A stretch of 64,000 bases of DNA from Citrobacter portucalensis (GCF_002042885.1 NZ_MVFY01000018.1:1-64000); one strand, 5' to 3'; counted from the stretch's first letter, positions 55,776 to 63,784 are shown. The notes: generated by a model not told the origin, from the sequence alone. Numbers and translations are program-made.

Positions 55776-58061
55776 TTATATTTTCGTTGCCAGTTCAGCT
55801 AAAACCGCAACGCGACTGAGGATTTCTGTAGCTTTGGTCTGATGTTCCTTAGCTCTAGCCTGATGCGATGGTGCTGCGGAAAATATTTCGCCTTTGGCCG
55901 TTCCGCGTAACCATTTGCCATCAAAACAACTTTTACCACCAACCATCAGGTGCATGGCTTCGCCCCGGCTGATAGTGATGCCTGTTGTCAGATGTACCTC
56001 GTCGATAATTTTCGCTAAAACTGCGTTTTGCTCATTCGTTCCGTGAATGAATTTTCGCCTTATTTGTGTTTTTTGCTTCCTGAGTCGGTTTGTCAGCTCT
56101 CGTTTTTCACGTCGACTCAAGGGTTTTGATAAATCAAGTTCCGGTGGATCGCTTTCGCTTCCCGTACAGTTATTGACAGAACTCCGAGAGGGCGCAGGAG
56201 CGCCCTTAACGTCAACGGCCAAATCAACGGCACGCTTCGGCACAATTTTCCACTGCGTTAACCGGGTTAAAATCGGGGTGCCAGCGCCGACAACAGAGTC
56301 GTAAACACCACGGATACAGACGGTTTCCTCGCCATACTGATTAAACTCGGCGCGTGGTTCATACAGCGTGCGCACCTGCAAATCATCGCGACGGACAAAC
56401 GGCCCACCCTGCGCATTAACATAACCAGCCCAGTCACCGGCATCAGCGGCATCATGAACGGCAGCAAACTCAACACTCAGACCATGTGCTGTCTCGGTGT
56501 CAGCGAGACGACGCAATTCACGGTAGACCGTCACCGGCGCGCCGCCGATAAACTGAAACTGACGGATGTGCCAGCGTGCCGCCCATGCTGAAACGGCGGG
56601 GGCTGTCTCTTTCAGCAGCTCACCGCTTTCGTCATCGGTTTCACCATCGAGCGCATAGCCGTCGATATTTTTTGAAATGTATTTAGCAACATAGCCGGTA
56701 GCGCTGCCCTTTTCTGGGTCAATGGCCTCGGCATGAAAGCGCGCCTTTTTGGCCTTGTCGCTTCTCAGTTCGTGACGGTCTTCCTCCCACGCGTAATCGC
56801 GAATGATGAGGCGCACGCGCTCGACATCTTCCGGCAACATGAACATAAGCATGTGCCAGTGAGGCGTTCCGTCGTGATGAGGCTCGGCAACACGGATGCC
56901 GAAAATGCGGATTTCTTCCCGGTGCAACTTGGCACGTATGCGCGCCCAAAGGCCGGTTAGATAACTCTGCGTGTCTGACGGGCTGGCTCCGTTCCATTTG
57001 CTGTTACGGTAGCCCGCTTTAGTTGTGGCGTGATATTTAGACGGCGCGGTCAGTGTGTAAAACTCCCCGACATAACCGAGTTCATTGCAGATATTTTCAA
57101 ACCCACGGATGCGGGTCATCAGCTCACAGCGACGTATTGCAGGGTTAGCAACCGAGCCATCGTATTTTTCAATCAGACTGATGCGGTTGCCGTCTTCGTC
57201 TTCGAGCTCCAGTCCTTTAAGAAATTCACGCGTGCGGCGTTTCTGCTCGCGCCAGTCGGTCACGCAGTTTTTACTCGCGTATGCGTGTCGTTTTTTGCTG
57301 ACATTGCCGACTGCAATTTGCAGATGTTCGCGCCATGCAGCCGCAATGCGACGTAAACGACCGCGCCACCAGACATCATTAAACATGCGCATGATTGCTG
57401 GTGCCGCTTTGTCCTGGTCAAAGTATTTTGTTGTCAGTCCCGCCCAATGAGGAGGAGTAACACCAAATTGCAGAGCAATTAATCCTGCGCGCATGTACCA
57501 GCCATGTAATGTCGCCAACTCGCCGAAATCTGAATCAGCGTCATCATATTCTGCCAGTTCAGCACGAATAAAATTAGCGATATCAGCGGCCAGCAGGTCA
57601 ATGTCGGCACGCGACATATCCGGGAGGCGGTTGTATCTGGCGACCATATTGACCATACGTGATGCCAGATACTGCATATATTTCGTATCGAAATGACCAC
57701 CGAAAACATCGCCTGATACATCGCTGCTGATGCCTGCACACTCATATTTTTTGGCGACCAGTTCAAGACGCGGCAATGCCTTTTTGCAGAAGCTGATTAA
57801 AAAAGCATTGGCTCGTTGACTGCCCTGATTTTGCTCCAGCACCGCAGCGGTTCGATAAACATCAAAACGCACGCACTCAGGCTGGAGGGAAAGCATTTTT
57901 CTCGCATGCAGCAAAGCCGCGAACATGCGGTCGCGGCGATGCTGTTGGTCATAGGTGAGATATGGGCTGGCTATTGCCTGTTTTGGAAAATTCCATACAA
58001 AGGCATAATCAATCTCACCCGTAGCTTTTGCTGAGACAGGAGTGTCTATGACTTTATTCAC
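55776..58061 (-). CDS. A: Replication initiation endonuclease gpA
   Basis: The protein starts rolling-circle replication by nicking the origin. It has the HUH metal motif in EPHHDGTPHWHMLMF and the two catalytic tyrosines Tyr457 and Tyr461 in TGYVAKYISKN; P2 gpA has Tyr450/Tyr454. GTG at 58061 yields 761 residues, the P2 length; another GTG at 58076 is possible. The replication origin should lie within the gene, as in P2, but its nick site was not located. Confidence 0.95.
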   Translation of the reverse strand: MNKVIDTPVSAKATGEIDYAFVWNFPKQAIASPYLTYDQQHRRDRMFAALLHARKMLSLQPECVRFDVYRTAAVLEQNQGSQRANAFLISFCKKALPRLELVAKKYECAGISSDVSGDVFGGHFDTKYMQYLASRMVNMVARYNRLPDMSRADIDLLAADIANFIRAELAEYDDADSDFGELATLHGWYMRAGLIALQFGVTPPHWAGLTTKYFDQDKAAPAIMRMFNDVWWRGRLRRIAAAWREHLQIAVGNVSKKRHAYASKNCVTDWREQKRRTREFLKGLELEDEDGNRISLIEKYDGSVANPAIRRCELMTRIRGFENICNELGYVGEFYTLTAPSKYHATTKAGYRNSKWNGASPSDTQSYLTGLWARIRAKLHREEIRIFGIRVAEPHHDGTPHWHMLMFMLPEDVERVRLIIRDYAWEEDRHELRSDKAKKARFHAEAIDPEKGSATGYVAKYISKNIDGYALDGETDDESGELLKETAPAVSAWAARWHIRQFQFIGGAPVTVYRELRRLADTETAHGLSVEFAAVHDAADAGDWAGYVNAQGGPFVRRDDLQVRTLYEPRAEFNQYGEETVCIRGVYDSVVGAGTPILTRLTQWKIVPKRAVDLAVDVKGAPAPSRSSVNNCTGSESDPPELDLSKPLSRREKRELTNRLRKQKTQIRRKFIHGTNEQNAVLAKIIDEVHLTTGITISRGEAMHLMVGGKSCFDGKWLRGTAKGEIFSAAPSHQARAKEHQTKATEILSRVAVLAELATKI

Positions 58062-58641
58062 TGAAGAAGATCCCACCCAACGCCGCTATGTTGATTTGAT
58101 TACAGAGGTGACGCCTTTCGAAGCTACGAAAGAACCAATGAAGATCATTTCCGCATCCGACATGCTGGGCATTTGCGATGCTTTTCTTGCTGACACTCAA
58201 TGCCACATAGCAGACCGGCTACCTCTTTCAATAGCTGGTCGGCGTGAGCTAGGTCGGAAAATTGAGTGGAATTGTCCACATAGCTGGAAACCACGCGAAG
58301 AATGGTCAACACATGTTCGGCACGCCTTACAAATTTTAAATCGACGTTATTTGGATACCCCAGTATCTCCACAGGATGACTGGCAGACCTGGGAAGAACT
58401 ATCGACAGATATTCATGTGTCGGCTCGCTGTGTTCGGCAGACTGTTGAGTTTTTTCGCTCTGGAAATCCCCTGCATTTACCGATGTCGACTGAGCTTTTT
58501 GCTGTTCCCGAAGTTTTTTCAAAATTTGTAGCTTCGATTCTTTCGGGTGACATTCACCCTGTTTGGATGTGGTATGCTGACGCAGCCAAAACGCCGAGAT
58601 GCTTTGATGGGCTTTATCCCAAATACACGCCGCTTTCTTGA
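58048..58641 (+). CDS. Uncertain rightward reading frame opposite the early operon
   Basis: The 197-residue frame starts at an ATG with an excellent ribosome binding site (AGGAG, 5 bases away). The middle reads WEELSTDIHVSARCVRQTVEFF, similar to a helix-turn-helix, and the rest has a balanced composition. It occupies exactly the space between gene A and the TraR-like gene, but on the opposite strand to all early genes and antisense to another long frame. Only one of the two may be real. Confidence 0.4.
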   Translation: MTLFTEEDPTQRRYVDLITEVTPFEATKEPMKIISASDMLGICDAFLADTQCHIADRLPLSIAGRRELGRKIEWNCPHSWKPREEWSTHVRHALQILNRRYLDTPVSPQDDWQTWEELSTDIHVSARCVRQTVEFFRSGNPLHLPMSTELFAVPEVFSKFVASILSGDIHPVWMWYADAAKTPRCFDGLYPKYTPLS

Positions 58642-58666
58642 GCTGGCTTAGTGGTCGGGTAGTCAT
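58145..58666 (-). CDS. Hypothetical early-operon protein downstream of the TraR-like gene
   Basis: The 173-residue frame begins in an ATGA overlap with the stop of the TraR-like gene and lies in the early operon direction, 84 bases before gene A. Coupling favours it. The protein is hydrophilic, rich in Lys, Gln and Ser in the first half, and ends KCPACRMRK. No family is recognised. It is entirely opposed by a rightward frame of similar coding quality, so confidence is moderate. Confidence 0.48.
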   Translation of the reverse strand: MTTRPLSQLKKAACIWDKAHQSISAFWLRQHTTSKQGECHPKESKLQILKKLREQQKAQSTSVNAGDFQSEKTQQSAEHSEPTHEYLSIVLPRSASHPVEILGYPNNVDLKFVRRAEHVLTILRVVSSYVDNSTQFSDLAHADQLLKEVAGLLCGIECQQEKHRKCPACRMRK

Positions 58667-58887
58667 ATTGCCCCCCGATAGTGTTTTGCTTTCAGCTCTT
58701 CAACCTGCTGGCAGGTCACGCACAAATCCACGCCCGGAATCGCGATGCGGCGAGCTTCCGGGATTGGTGTGTCACATTTTTCGCAGAAAAAACGGGAAGG
58801 TGCAGCGATACGGCTGCGCGCTTTATTGATATAGCGCTCGCGGTCTTCCTGCTCACGCTGTTGGGCTAAATCAATTGTGTCGGCCAT
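58663..58887 (-). CDS. TraR/DksA-type zinc-finger protein
   Basis: The 74-residue protein has a C4 zinc finger (FFCEKCDTPIPEARR ... GVDLCVTCQQ) typical of small phage TraR/DksA-family regulators, which insert into the RNA polymerase secondary channel. It starts in an overlap with the DUF2732 gene and ends in an overlap with the next leftward frame. Confidence 0.88.
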   Translation of the reverse strand: MADTIDLAQQREQEDRERYINKARSRIAAPSRFFCEKCDTPIPEARRIAIPGVDLCVTCQQVEELKAKHYRGAI

Positions 58888-59120
58888 TAGTGCAGCTCCT
58901 GTGATTCGTTCTCAAAGCGGGCTGCTTCGCGGCGCAGAAGTTCGGCCGCTTCTTTGCCGGTCATATCTGAATTGGTAATGTGAACTGCCAGAGTTTCGAG
59001 GCGGATTGAAACGGCAAGAGCGCGGTCTTTGCGCTCTTCTTTTTTGGCTTCTTTAAACATAGACTCCAGCACGTGGTCGCCAGCACTACTCGGCGTTGAT
59101 AAATAAATAGTTCGACTCAT
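58887..59120 (-). CDS. DUF2732-type small early protein
   Basis: The 77-residue helical product (MSRTIYLSTPSSAGDHVLESMFKEAKKEERKDRALAVSIRLETLAVHI) resembles a small family found in the early operon of P2-like phages. Its role is unknown. AGGAGG lies upstream of the ATG. It is followed by the TraR-like gene with a one-base overlap. Confidence 0.75.
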   Translation of the reverse strand: MSRTIYLSTPSSAGDHVLESMFKEAKKEERKDRALAVSIRLETLAVHITNSDMTGKEAAELLRREAARFENESQELH

Positions 59121-59186
59121 ATATCCTCCTGATTTTTGGCAATAAGAAGCCCGGCGGGTTTACGCCAAATAATTACGTTTAATTAA

Positions 59187-59387
59187 TTAACTGTATCCAA
59201 ATACAACAGCAGGTTTGCTTTTTAACTGCTTGATGATTTCGGCTTTTAATCCATCCTTAAATTCTTTGCAGCACTCCCACTCAGGGTCAACGCGAAGTAT
59301 TGCGCCATCGCGGGTTTTAATTTCAAAACCTTCCTCCATATTTGGAATCATGGCACCTAAAACAATTCTTAATTCATCGCGTGACAT
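59187..59387 (-). CDS. Hypothetical early protein
   Basis: The 66-residue product (MSRDELRIVLGAMIPNMEEGFEIKTRDGAIL...) is not recognised. It overlaps the end of fil by 14 bases and continues the leftward early operon, with a good Shine-Dalgarno (AAAGGAG) before its ATG. In 186 this region carries small host-takeover genes. Confidence 0.7.
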   Translation of the reverse strand: MSRDELRIVLGAMIPNMEEGFEIKTRDGAILRVDPEWECCKEFKDGLKAEIIKQLKSKPAVVFGYS

Positions 59388-59601
59388 GTTTCACTCCTTT
59401 AATAACAAAGTGGACAATACGAATAATTAAAAAACCTGACGATTTCGGCGACTTTGTTTTCAGCCCTTTTAATAATTCGGACTGTGAGCGACTCGGATGC
59501 CAGCGCTTGCCGTCCTTACCTGCGATCCAGCCGTGTCCGTAGTTCATGCCAGGGCTTTGCTTAACGAGCAGAGACGCGAATGACGGTTCACCTTTCAGCA
59601 T
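59374..59601 (-). CDS. fil: Filamentation protein Fil
   Basis: The 75-residue basic protein (MLKGEPSFASLLVKQSPGMNYGHGWIAGKDGKRWHP ... KGVKHVTR) matches the Fil family of phage 186, whose expression blocks host cell division. The start at 59601 was chosen because GAGG lies 5 bases upstream. It sits between cII and the next small gene, as in 186. Confidence 0.85.
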   Translation of the reverse strand: MLKGEPSFASLLVKQSPGMNYGHGWIAGKDGKRWHPSRSQSELLKGLKTKSPKSSGFLIIRIVHFVIKGVKHVTR

Positions 59602-59608
59602 ACGCACC

Positions 59609-60118
59609 TCAAATCAGACCAAACGATGCGCCAATACCGCTCATGGTATCGACCACGCTCGACATAGCGGGATTAGTCTGCAGACGCGCATGCAGCGCCA
59701 GAGCCGACAATGACAACATGCGGATGCCAGAGTTAACGCTTTCAATCATGTTGTGCTTACGGGCAGTGGTCAGACGCTCATCAGATACCGCACCGCTCGC
59801 CAGCTCGCCAAGTTCACGCATTGCGCGCATGACGTAAGACTGCAATTTTTCTTTAGCCAGCTCATTAACCGGCACGCATGGTAGGCAATGAATCTGCGCC
59901 AGAAAACCATCAACGAGGGTTGAGTCTTCGGTCAGGTCAGTCAACAGCCACAATTCAGGCGGCGTAAACTGGTGAGGCTGTTCCGGATTGAGTTTGTTGC
60001 GTAACGTCTGAACATTCATACTCGCACGCTCGGCCAGCTTCGCCATGTTGTGACGCTGCGCAAAAGCCCGGCACGCTTCGTCATAGTGGGGATGTTTGGA
60101 AATCTGAAAATCAAACAT
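59609..60118 (-). CDS. cII: 186-type CII transcription activator
   Basis: The 169-residue protein (MFDFQISKHPHYDEACRAFAQRHNMAKLAERASMNVQTLRNKL) has an N-terminal HTH and a helical C-terminal half ending in VVDTMSGIGASFGLI. In 186, CII activates the promoter that establishes lysogeny. Its place between apl and fil agrees. Confidence 0.88.
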   Translation of the reverse strand: MFDFQISKHPHYDEACRAFAQRHNMAKLAERASMNVQTLRNKLNPEQPHQFTPPELWLLTDLTEDSTLVDGFLAQIHCLPCVPVNELAKEKLQSYVMRAMRELGELASGAVSDERLTTARKHNMIESVNSGIRMLSLSALALHARLQTNPAMSSVVDTMSGIGASFGLI

Positions 60119-60148
60119 GCTGCATCCTTACAATTCACATAAAGTGAA

Positions 60149-60412
60149 TTAAGCGCCGATGACGAGTTGAAAACGGGAATGCCCCAACGCCTTACGCAAC
60201 TGCTCTTCTTTCCAGCGTGCGTAATAAATACGAATCGGGCCACCGGCTTTCTTGCAGCCTTTACGGATAGTGCGAGGTTCGATTGGTACGCAAGGATTGT
60301 CGCCGGTCGTCCAACGGTAAGCGGTACGTTCAGAAACACCCTCAAGCTCTGCGAATTGCTGCAGAGTAACGATAGGTGCAGGCACTTTGATGATTGCGAT
60401 TTCAGAAGCCAT
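60149..60412 (-). CDS. apl: Apl, excisionase and repressor (Cox-like)
   Basis: The 87-residue protein (MASEIAIIKVPAPIVTLQQFAELEGVSERTAYRWTTGDNPC) has an N-terminal HTH and equals 186 Apl in length. Apl represses the lytic and lysogenic promoters and aids excision by bending the att DNA. The start at 60412 was chosen for that length. It is the first gene of the leftward early operon and faces cI. Confidence 0.87.
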   Translation of the reverse strand: MASEIAIIKVPAPIVTLQQFAELEGVSERTAYRWTTGDNPCVPIEPRTIRKGCKKAGGPIRIYYARWKEEQLRKALGHSRFQLVIGA

Positions 60413-60498
60413 GTTGCATGATTCCCCTTTTGCTAAAGATTGCAATTAATAGCCATCTGTTTGCTAACGTTCGCCATTAATTGCCTAGGTTTAGGCTT

Positions 60499-60527
60499 AA
60501 CATAACTCCCAAAATGGAGTTTGTAAA
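60499..60527 (-). promoter_or_regulatory. Probable early lytic promoter (pR-like) facing apl
   Basis: On the minus strand TTTACA and TATGTT are separated by 17 bases. An inverted repeat, AACTCC-caaaat-GGAGTT, lies inside the spacer and is a good candidate for a CI operator. The 129 bases between apl and cI should contain both switch promoters. Confidence 0.65.
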
Positions 60528-60541
60528 TAGGTTAAAGCTAC

Positions 60542-61117
60542 ATGAGAATTGAAGGTCTTGGTTTAAACAATGAAGAAGTGCTGGATAGGATTTGTGAGGC
60601 TTACGGATTTTCTCAGAAAATTCAATTAGCTAGACACTTCGAAATTGCATCAAGCTCTCTTGCTAACAGGTACAGTCGCGATTCCATTTCTTATGACTTT
60701 ATTGTGCATTGCGCCCTAGAAACTGGTGCAAATCTCGCCTGGCTACTCACTGGCAAAGGGTCACCTACAACCGGCAGCATAAATACCGATACCCAAAATG
60801 TGGAGAAATTCACATTAAGTGAAGAATCTCTGGTTAGTGATGGCGATTTGAGCATTGCTGGCAAGTTCTTTAGCAAGCCGCTTACGAATCCAATTGCCGT
60901 CTACGCTGACGGAAAACTCCATTTCATCGAGCGAGACGCATCCCTCTCAGATGGAGAATGGCTCGTCGATATTGAAGGTGCTATTAGCATTCGAGAATTA
61001 ACAAAATTGCCAGGCAGAAAACTACATGTAGCAGGGGGTAAGATTCCCTTTGAATGTGGATTTGATGACATTAAAGCATTAGGTCGCGTGATGGGTGTAT
61101 ACAGCGAGGTTAACTAA
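60542..61117 (+). CDS. cI: 186-type CI lysogeny repressor
   Basis: The 191-residue protein has an N-terminal HTH (FSQKIQLARHFEIASSSLANRYSRD, about 24-48) and a C-terminal oligomerisation domain. It matches the phage CI repressor family of 186, which lacks the RecA-cleavable serine protease site of lambda CI. Induction therefore needs an antirepressor. Its stop overlaps the int start by one base, as in the 186 lysogenic operon. Confidence 0.9.
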   Translation: MRIEGLGLNNEEVLDRICEAYGFSQKIQLARHFEIASSSLANRYSRDSISYDFIVHCALETGANLAWLLTGKGSPTTGSINTDTQNVEKFTLSEESLVSDGDLSIAGKFFSKPLTNPIAVYADGKLHFIERDASLSDGEWLVDIEGAISIRELTKLPGRKLHVAGGKIPFECGFDDIKALGRVMGVYSEVN

Positions 61118-62160
61118 TGACCGTGCGTAAACATCCTGCTGGCGGTTGGATTTGTGAGCTTTATCCAAACGGTGCAAAAGGCAAACGTATCAGAAAGAAA
61201 TTCGCCACTAAAGGCGAGGCACTGGCGTTTGAACAATACACCGTTCAAAACCCGTGGCAGGAAGAAAAGGAAGACCGACGCACGTTAAAAGAGTTGGTCG
61301 ATTCATGGTATAGCGCTCATGGCATTACACTGAAAGACGGCTTGAAACGCCAGTTAGCCATGCACCATGCTTTTGAGTGTATGGGCGAACCACTCGCACG
61401 CGATTTCGATGCACAGATGTTTTCCCGCTACCGAGAAAAGAGATTAAAAGGTGAGTACGCTCGTTCAAACAGAGTTAAAGAGGTATCGCCTCGCACGCTC
61501 AATCTTGAGCTGGCCTACTTTCGAGCGGTGTTCAATGAGTTAAATCGCCTAGGAGAATGGAAAGGAGAAAATCCGCTGAAAAATATGCGCCCATTCCGCA
61601 CGGAAGAAATGGAAATGGCCTGGCTAACTCACGATCAGATTTCGCTACTGCTTGATGAGTGCAAACGGCATGACCACCCTGATTTAGAAACTGTGGTAAG
61701 AATCTGTCTCGCTACTGGTGCTCGGTGGTCTGAGGCCGAGAGTCTGAAAAAAAGCCAGCTCGCGAAATACAAAATCACATACACCAACACAAAAGGAAGA
61801 AAAAACCGTACCGTTCCAATTAGCAAAGAGCTCTACGAGTCTCTGCCCGATGATAAAAAAGGTCGGTTGTTTAGTGATTGTTATGGCGCGTTCCGGTCTG
61901 CTTTGGAAAGAACAGGCATCGAACTACCGGCAGGACAGCTTACCCACGTTTTGCGCCACACCTTCGCCAGTCACTTTATGATGAATGGTGGTAATATTTT
62001 GGTCTTACAACGCGTGCTTGGTCATACCGATATCAAAATGACCATGAGATATGCGCATTTTGCCCCCGATCATCTGGAAGACGCAGTAAAGCTCAACCCA
62101 TTGGATTTTAAAACAAAAATCAAAATAGAAGATAATGTTGAGGAGGTGGAGGTGATCTAG
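61117..62160 (+). CDS. int: Tyrosine-recombinase integrase
   Basis: The 347-residue P2/186 integrase shows the catalytic residues: Arg in ATGARWSEAE (about 206), HxxR in LTHVLRHTFASHF (about 280-292), the His in LGHTDIKMTMRYAH and the nucleophile Tyr in MRYAHFAP (about 313). The N-terminal arm-binding part starts MTVRKHPAGGWICELY. It integrates into the tRNA-Ile2 gene. It is transcribed with cI. Confidence 0.95.
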   Translation: MTVRKHPAGGWICELYPNGAKGKRIRKKFATKGEALAFEQYTVQNPWQEEKEDRRTLKELVDSWYSAHGITLKDGLKRQLAMHHAFECMGEPLARDFDAQMFSRYREKRLKGEYARSNRVKEVSPRTLNLELAYFRAVFNELNRLGEWKGENPLKNMRPFRTEEMEMAWLTHDQISLLLDECKRHDHPDLETVVRICLATGARWSEAESLKKSQLAKYKITYTNTKGRKNRTVPISKELYESLPDDKKGRLFSDCYGAFRSALERTGIELPAGQLTHVLRHTFASHFMMNGGNILVLQRVLGHTDIKMTMRYAHFAPDHLEDAVKLNPLDFKTKIKIEDNVEEVEVI

Positions 62161-62524
62161 CCAACTTACTCGAAGCTTTGAGTAGTTGTATTGTCGTAAC
62201 GGTGAATAATGCATCACAAATCGAGAATTTTTGTAATGTCTTTTTCAAACAAATGACATAAACCTTGATGATCTTTTTGCTGGGCAATAAAACATAAAAA
62301 TGCCTCAACACTACTCTTTGAGCACTCGTTGAACCTGACTGCACAGGTAACGCGCGCCCTACGATTACACTCATCGCATAATCGAGATAAGAGTTTAATA
62401 AGAGTTCATCATCTATCGTTTTGGCACAAGCTTCAGCCGCGCGTTCAATAGCCTTATGGATACGATCCGCATCGACCGTAACCCTTTGACCATCTCGCTT
62501 AGTGACTATAACAGCATGTTCCAA
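62120..62524 (-). pseudogene. Chimeric reading frame with ATP-cone-like and GyrA-like parts
   Basis: The frame starts at TTG 62524 behind GAGGAA. Residues 6-35 (IVTKRDGQRVTVDADRIHKAIERAAEA) look like the ATP-cone at the N-terminus of ribonucleotide reductases. Residues 45-60 (SYLDYAMSVIVGRALP) are an exact copy of the GyrA N-terminal signature. After about residue 72 the sequence is of low quality, and the frame ends antisense inside int. It may be a fused remnant or a short functional peptide. Synonymous codons differ from enterobacterial gyrA. Confidence 0.55.
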
Positions 62525-62679
62525 AACAGTTCCTCGTTACGCTTACCCTAACAATTGAGAAGATCTACTCATCTCCACCAAAAGCTAGAATGGAGGGGAC
62601 CCCTCCGTTAATAAGTGGTATTTATGCTAAAAATTGTACAGAAAGAGGATATGACTTGTTCATAGACTCTCCTTATTTT
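62161..62679. other. Phage right-end region beyond int
   Basis: Apart from the chimeric leftward frame, no gene is clear here. The palindrome GGAGGGG-ACCCCTCC near 62592-62606 may be a terminator or a protein-binding site. Base composition is lower in GC than in the structural genes. Confidence 0.5.
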
Positions 62680-62979
62680 TTAAAAATATTTCTTTATAAT
62701 CAAAACGATAAACTTAATCTCTACGCCTAATTTCTCCCAAAACGTTGGAAGGTACTCAAACCAACCAAGATCACGAACCGAACGGTAAGCTGATAAACAA
62801 TATGAAATTAATTTCATTGTTTTCAGTACGATATCAAAAACGCTACCATTTTTACTCGGTTTAACAACTGATCTTTTTGCGTTTTTAGCGTAGGTTTTGT
62901 GTTTTCTCTTAAGCTTCTTTTTCACATCCGTATCCTTCAGGATATGAGGAAGCCACCTTACCACTTTAAAAACGTCCAT
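62680..62979 (-). CDS. Hypothetical small basic protein
   Basis: The 99-residue frame (MDVFKVVRWLPHILKDTDVKKKLKRKHKTYAKNAKRSVVK...) is rich in Lys and aromatic residues, with a hydrophobic C-terminus (IKFIVLIIKKYF). No family is recognised and no good ribosome binding site is seen. It lies between int and the right attachment repeat and, if real, would be cargo. Confidence 0.4.
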   Translation of the reverse strand: MDVFKVVRWLPHILKDTDVKKKLKRKHKTYAKNAKRSVVKPSKNGSVFDIVLKTMKLISYCLSAYRSVRDLGWFEYLPTFWEKLGVEIKFIVLIIKKYF

Positions 62980-63171
62980 GCGGGTATACTCAGGACAATA
63001 AGTAAGTTAAGGCCTGTTATGGTTCGAATCAATGGTTCCACATGTAAAGAAATGTGATGGCGATGAAATGGCGGTAGAAATGGCGAATGCTGGGTAATCA
63101 TTGGCAAATAGTGGCAATCTATATCAATGATAAATAACGCAAACTATTGATTTTCGGTTGTTCCGTTAGGA
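62980..63171. other. Right prophage end with integrase-site candidate
   Basis: No gene is seen. The segment contains the second copy of the 18-bp repeat, related GGCGAATG/AGTGGCAA motifs that may be further arm sites, and a short GGTTCGAATC near 63021 that resembles a tRNA T-loop. Confidence 0.5.
63058..63075 (+). repeat. 18-bp repeat near the right end, candidate integrase arm site
   Basis: TGGCGATGAAATGGCGGT is identical to 31122-31139. It lies 96 bases before the right attachment repeat, in the same orientation as the left copy. Confidence 0.6.
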
Positions 63172-63220
63172 ACTCATAATCGCTTGGTCGCTGGTTCAAG
63201 TCCAGCAGGGGCCACCAAAT
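63172..63220 (+). repeat. Right attachment-site direct repeat
   Basis: The 49 bases are identical to 31007-31055. Only the 3' half of the tRNA is present; the bases before it do not form the 5' half, so this copy is the non-functional remnant at the phage-chromosome junction. Confidence 0.95.
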
Positions 63221-63225
63221 CTTAA

Positions 63226-63257
63226 GGACTTGCGAGAAATTGCAGGTCTTTTTTTAT
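63226..63257 (+). terminator. Terminator of the chromosomal tRNA gene, now separated by the prophage
   Basis: GGACTTGC-gagaaatt-GCAGGTC followed by a long T-run is an intrinsic terminator. It directly follows the right repeat, so it was probably the native terminator of the tRNA-Ile2 gene before integration. Confidence 0.8.
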
Positions 63258-63484
63258 GGGTATTCCGTAGAAATTGGCATGTAGCAAAAAAGAGTTTGTC
63301 CTGGAAAAATCAATACTTGCTTGCATCAATATGTTGAATGAGTACACGGAAGAACATAGCTGGCGGGGGCTAAAGCTATTTACGCGATACACCTGTTCAG
63401 AAAACAGCATGTTAATGGCAACCCCATCTGGACGCCGCCATCCTGGGATGGAAACGTCCGTTAGAGTTTAATTCGATAGTCAGC
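63258..63484. other. Chromosomal intergenic segment after the prophage
   Basis: Beyond the terminator only weak short frames occur and none is supported. The last part contains the end of the leftward DUF1889-like gene. Confidence 0.5.
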
Positions 63485-63784
63485 TCACACTAGCTCTTTG
63501 AGCTGCTCCTGCATATAGGTTGAAAAATACTCTGGGTTCTTGATAAGGATGCGGTTACCGGAGGCGACTTTTTCTGCCCATCCGGCCACTTTTTTCGTGA
63601 ACTCGGGATTCCATCCCTCTTGCTCACCCCGTGCCATCACAACTTCCGGACTCGCTGGCACACCTAAGTCATGCAAATACTTTAAGATTCCCTTAGCGGT
63701 ACTTTCATCCATTGAATGTGGTACTGACGCCGAAGTGTTCATACCACCAATAAAATCCAATGCTTTCTCAATTGCTGTTGGCAT
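63485..63784 (-). CDS. DUF1889-like small protein
   Basis: The 99-residue product starts MPTAIEKALDFIGGMNTSASVPHSMDESTAKGILKYLHDLGVPAS and ends NPEYFSTYMQEQLKELV. It resembles a small enterobacterial family of unknown function (DUF1889). AAGGA lies 8 bases before the start at 63784. It is soluble and helical, and appears monocistronic. Confidence 0.75.
   Translation of the reverse strand: MPTAIEKALDFIGGMNTSASVPHSMDESTAKGILKYLHDLGVPASPEVVMARGEQEGWNPEFTKKVAGWAEKVASGNRILIKNPEYFSTYMQEQLKELV

Larger units (their letters stand above)
31007..63220. mobile_element. P2/186-family prophage integrated in the tRNA-Ile2 gene
   Basis: The prophage is bounded by a 49-bp perfect direct repeat and spans about 32.2 kb. 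Head, tail, lysis, terminase, portal, replication, regulation and integrase genes are present in P2/186 order without visible breaks. Regulatory genes (cI, apl, cII, fil) are of the 186 type, while the cos site and late genes are P2-like. Two AT-rich cargo loci lie at the P2 fun(Z) and tin/old positions. The element may be inducible through a LexA-controlled gene. Confidence 0.95.

Noticed and set aside
62005-62217. Leftward frame antisense to the 3' end of int
   Set aside because: It is short, has no conserved features and overlaps the integrase catalytic region.
63021-63040. GGTTCGAATC as part of another tRNA
   Set aside because: It resembles a T-loop, but no acceptor, D or anticodon arm can be built around it.
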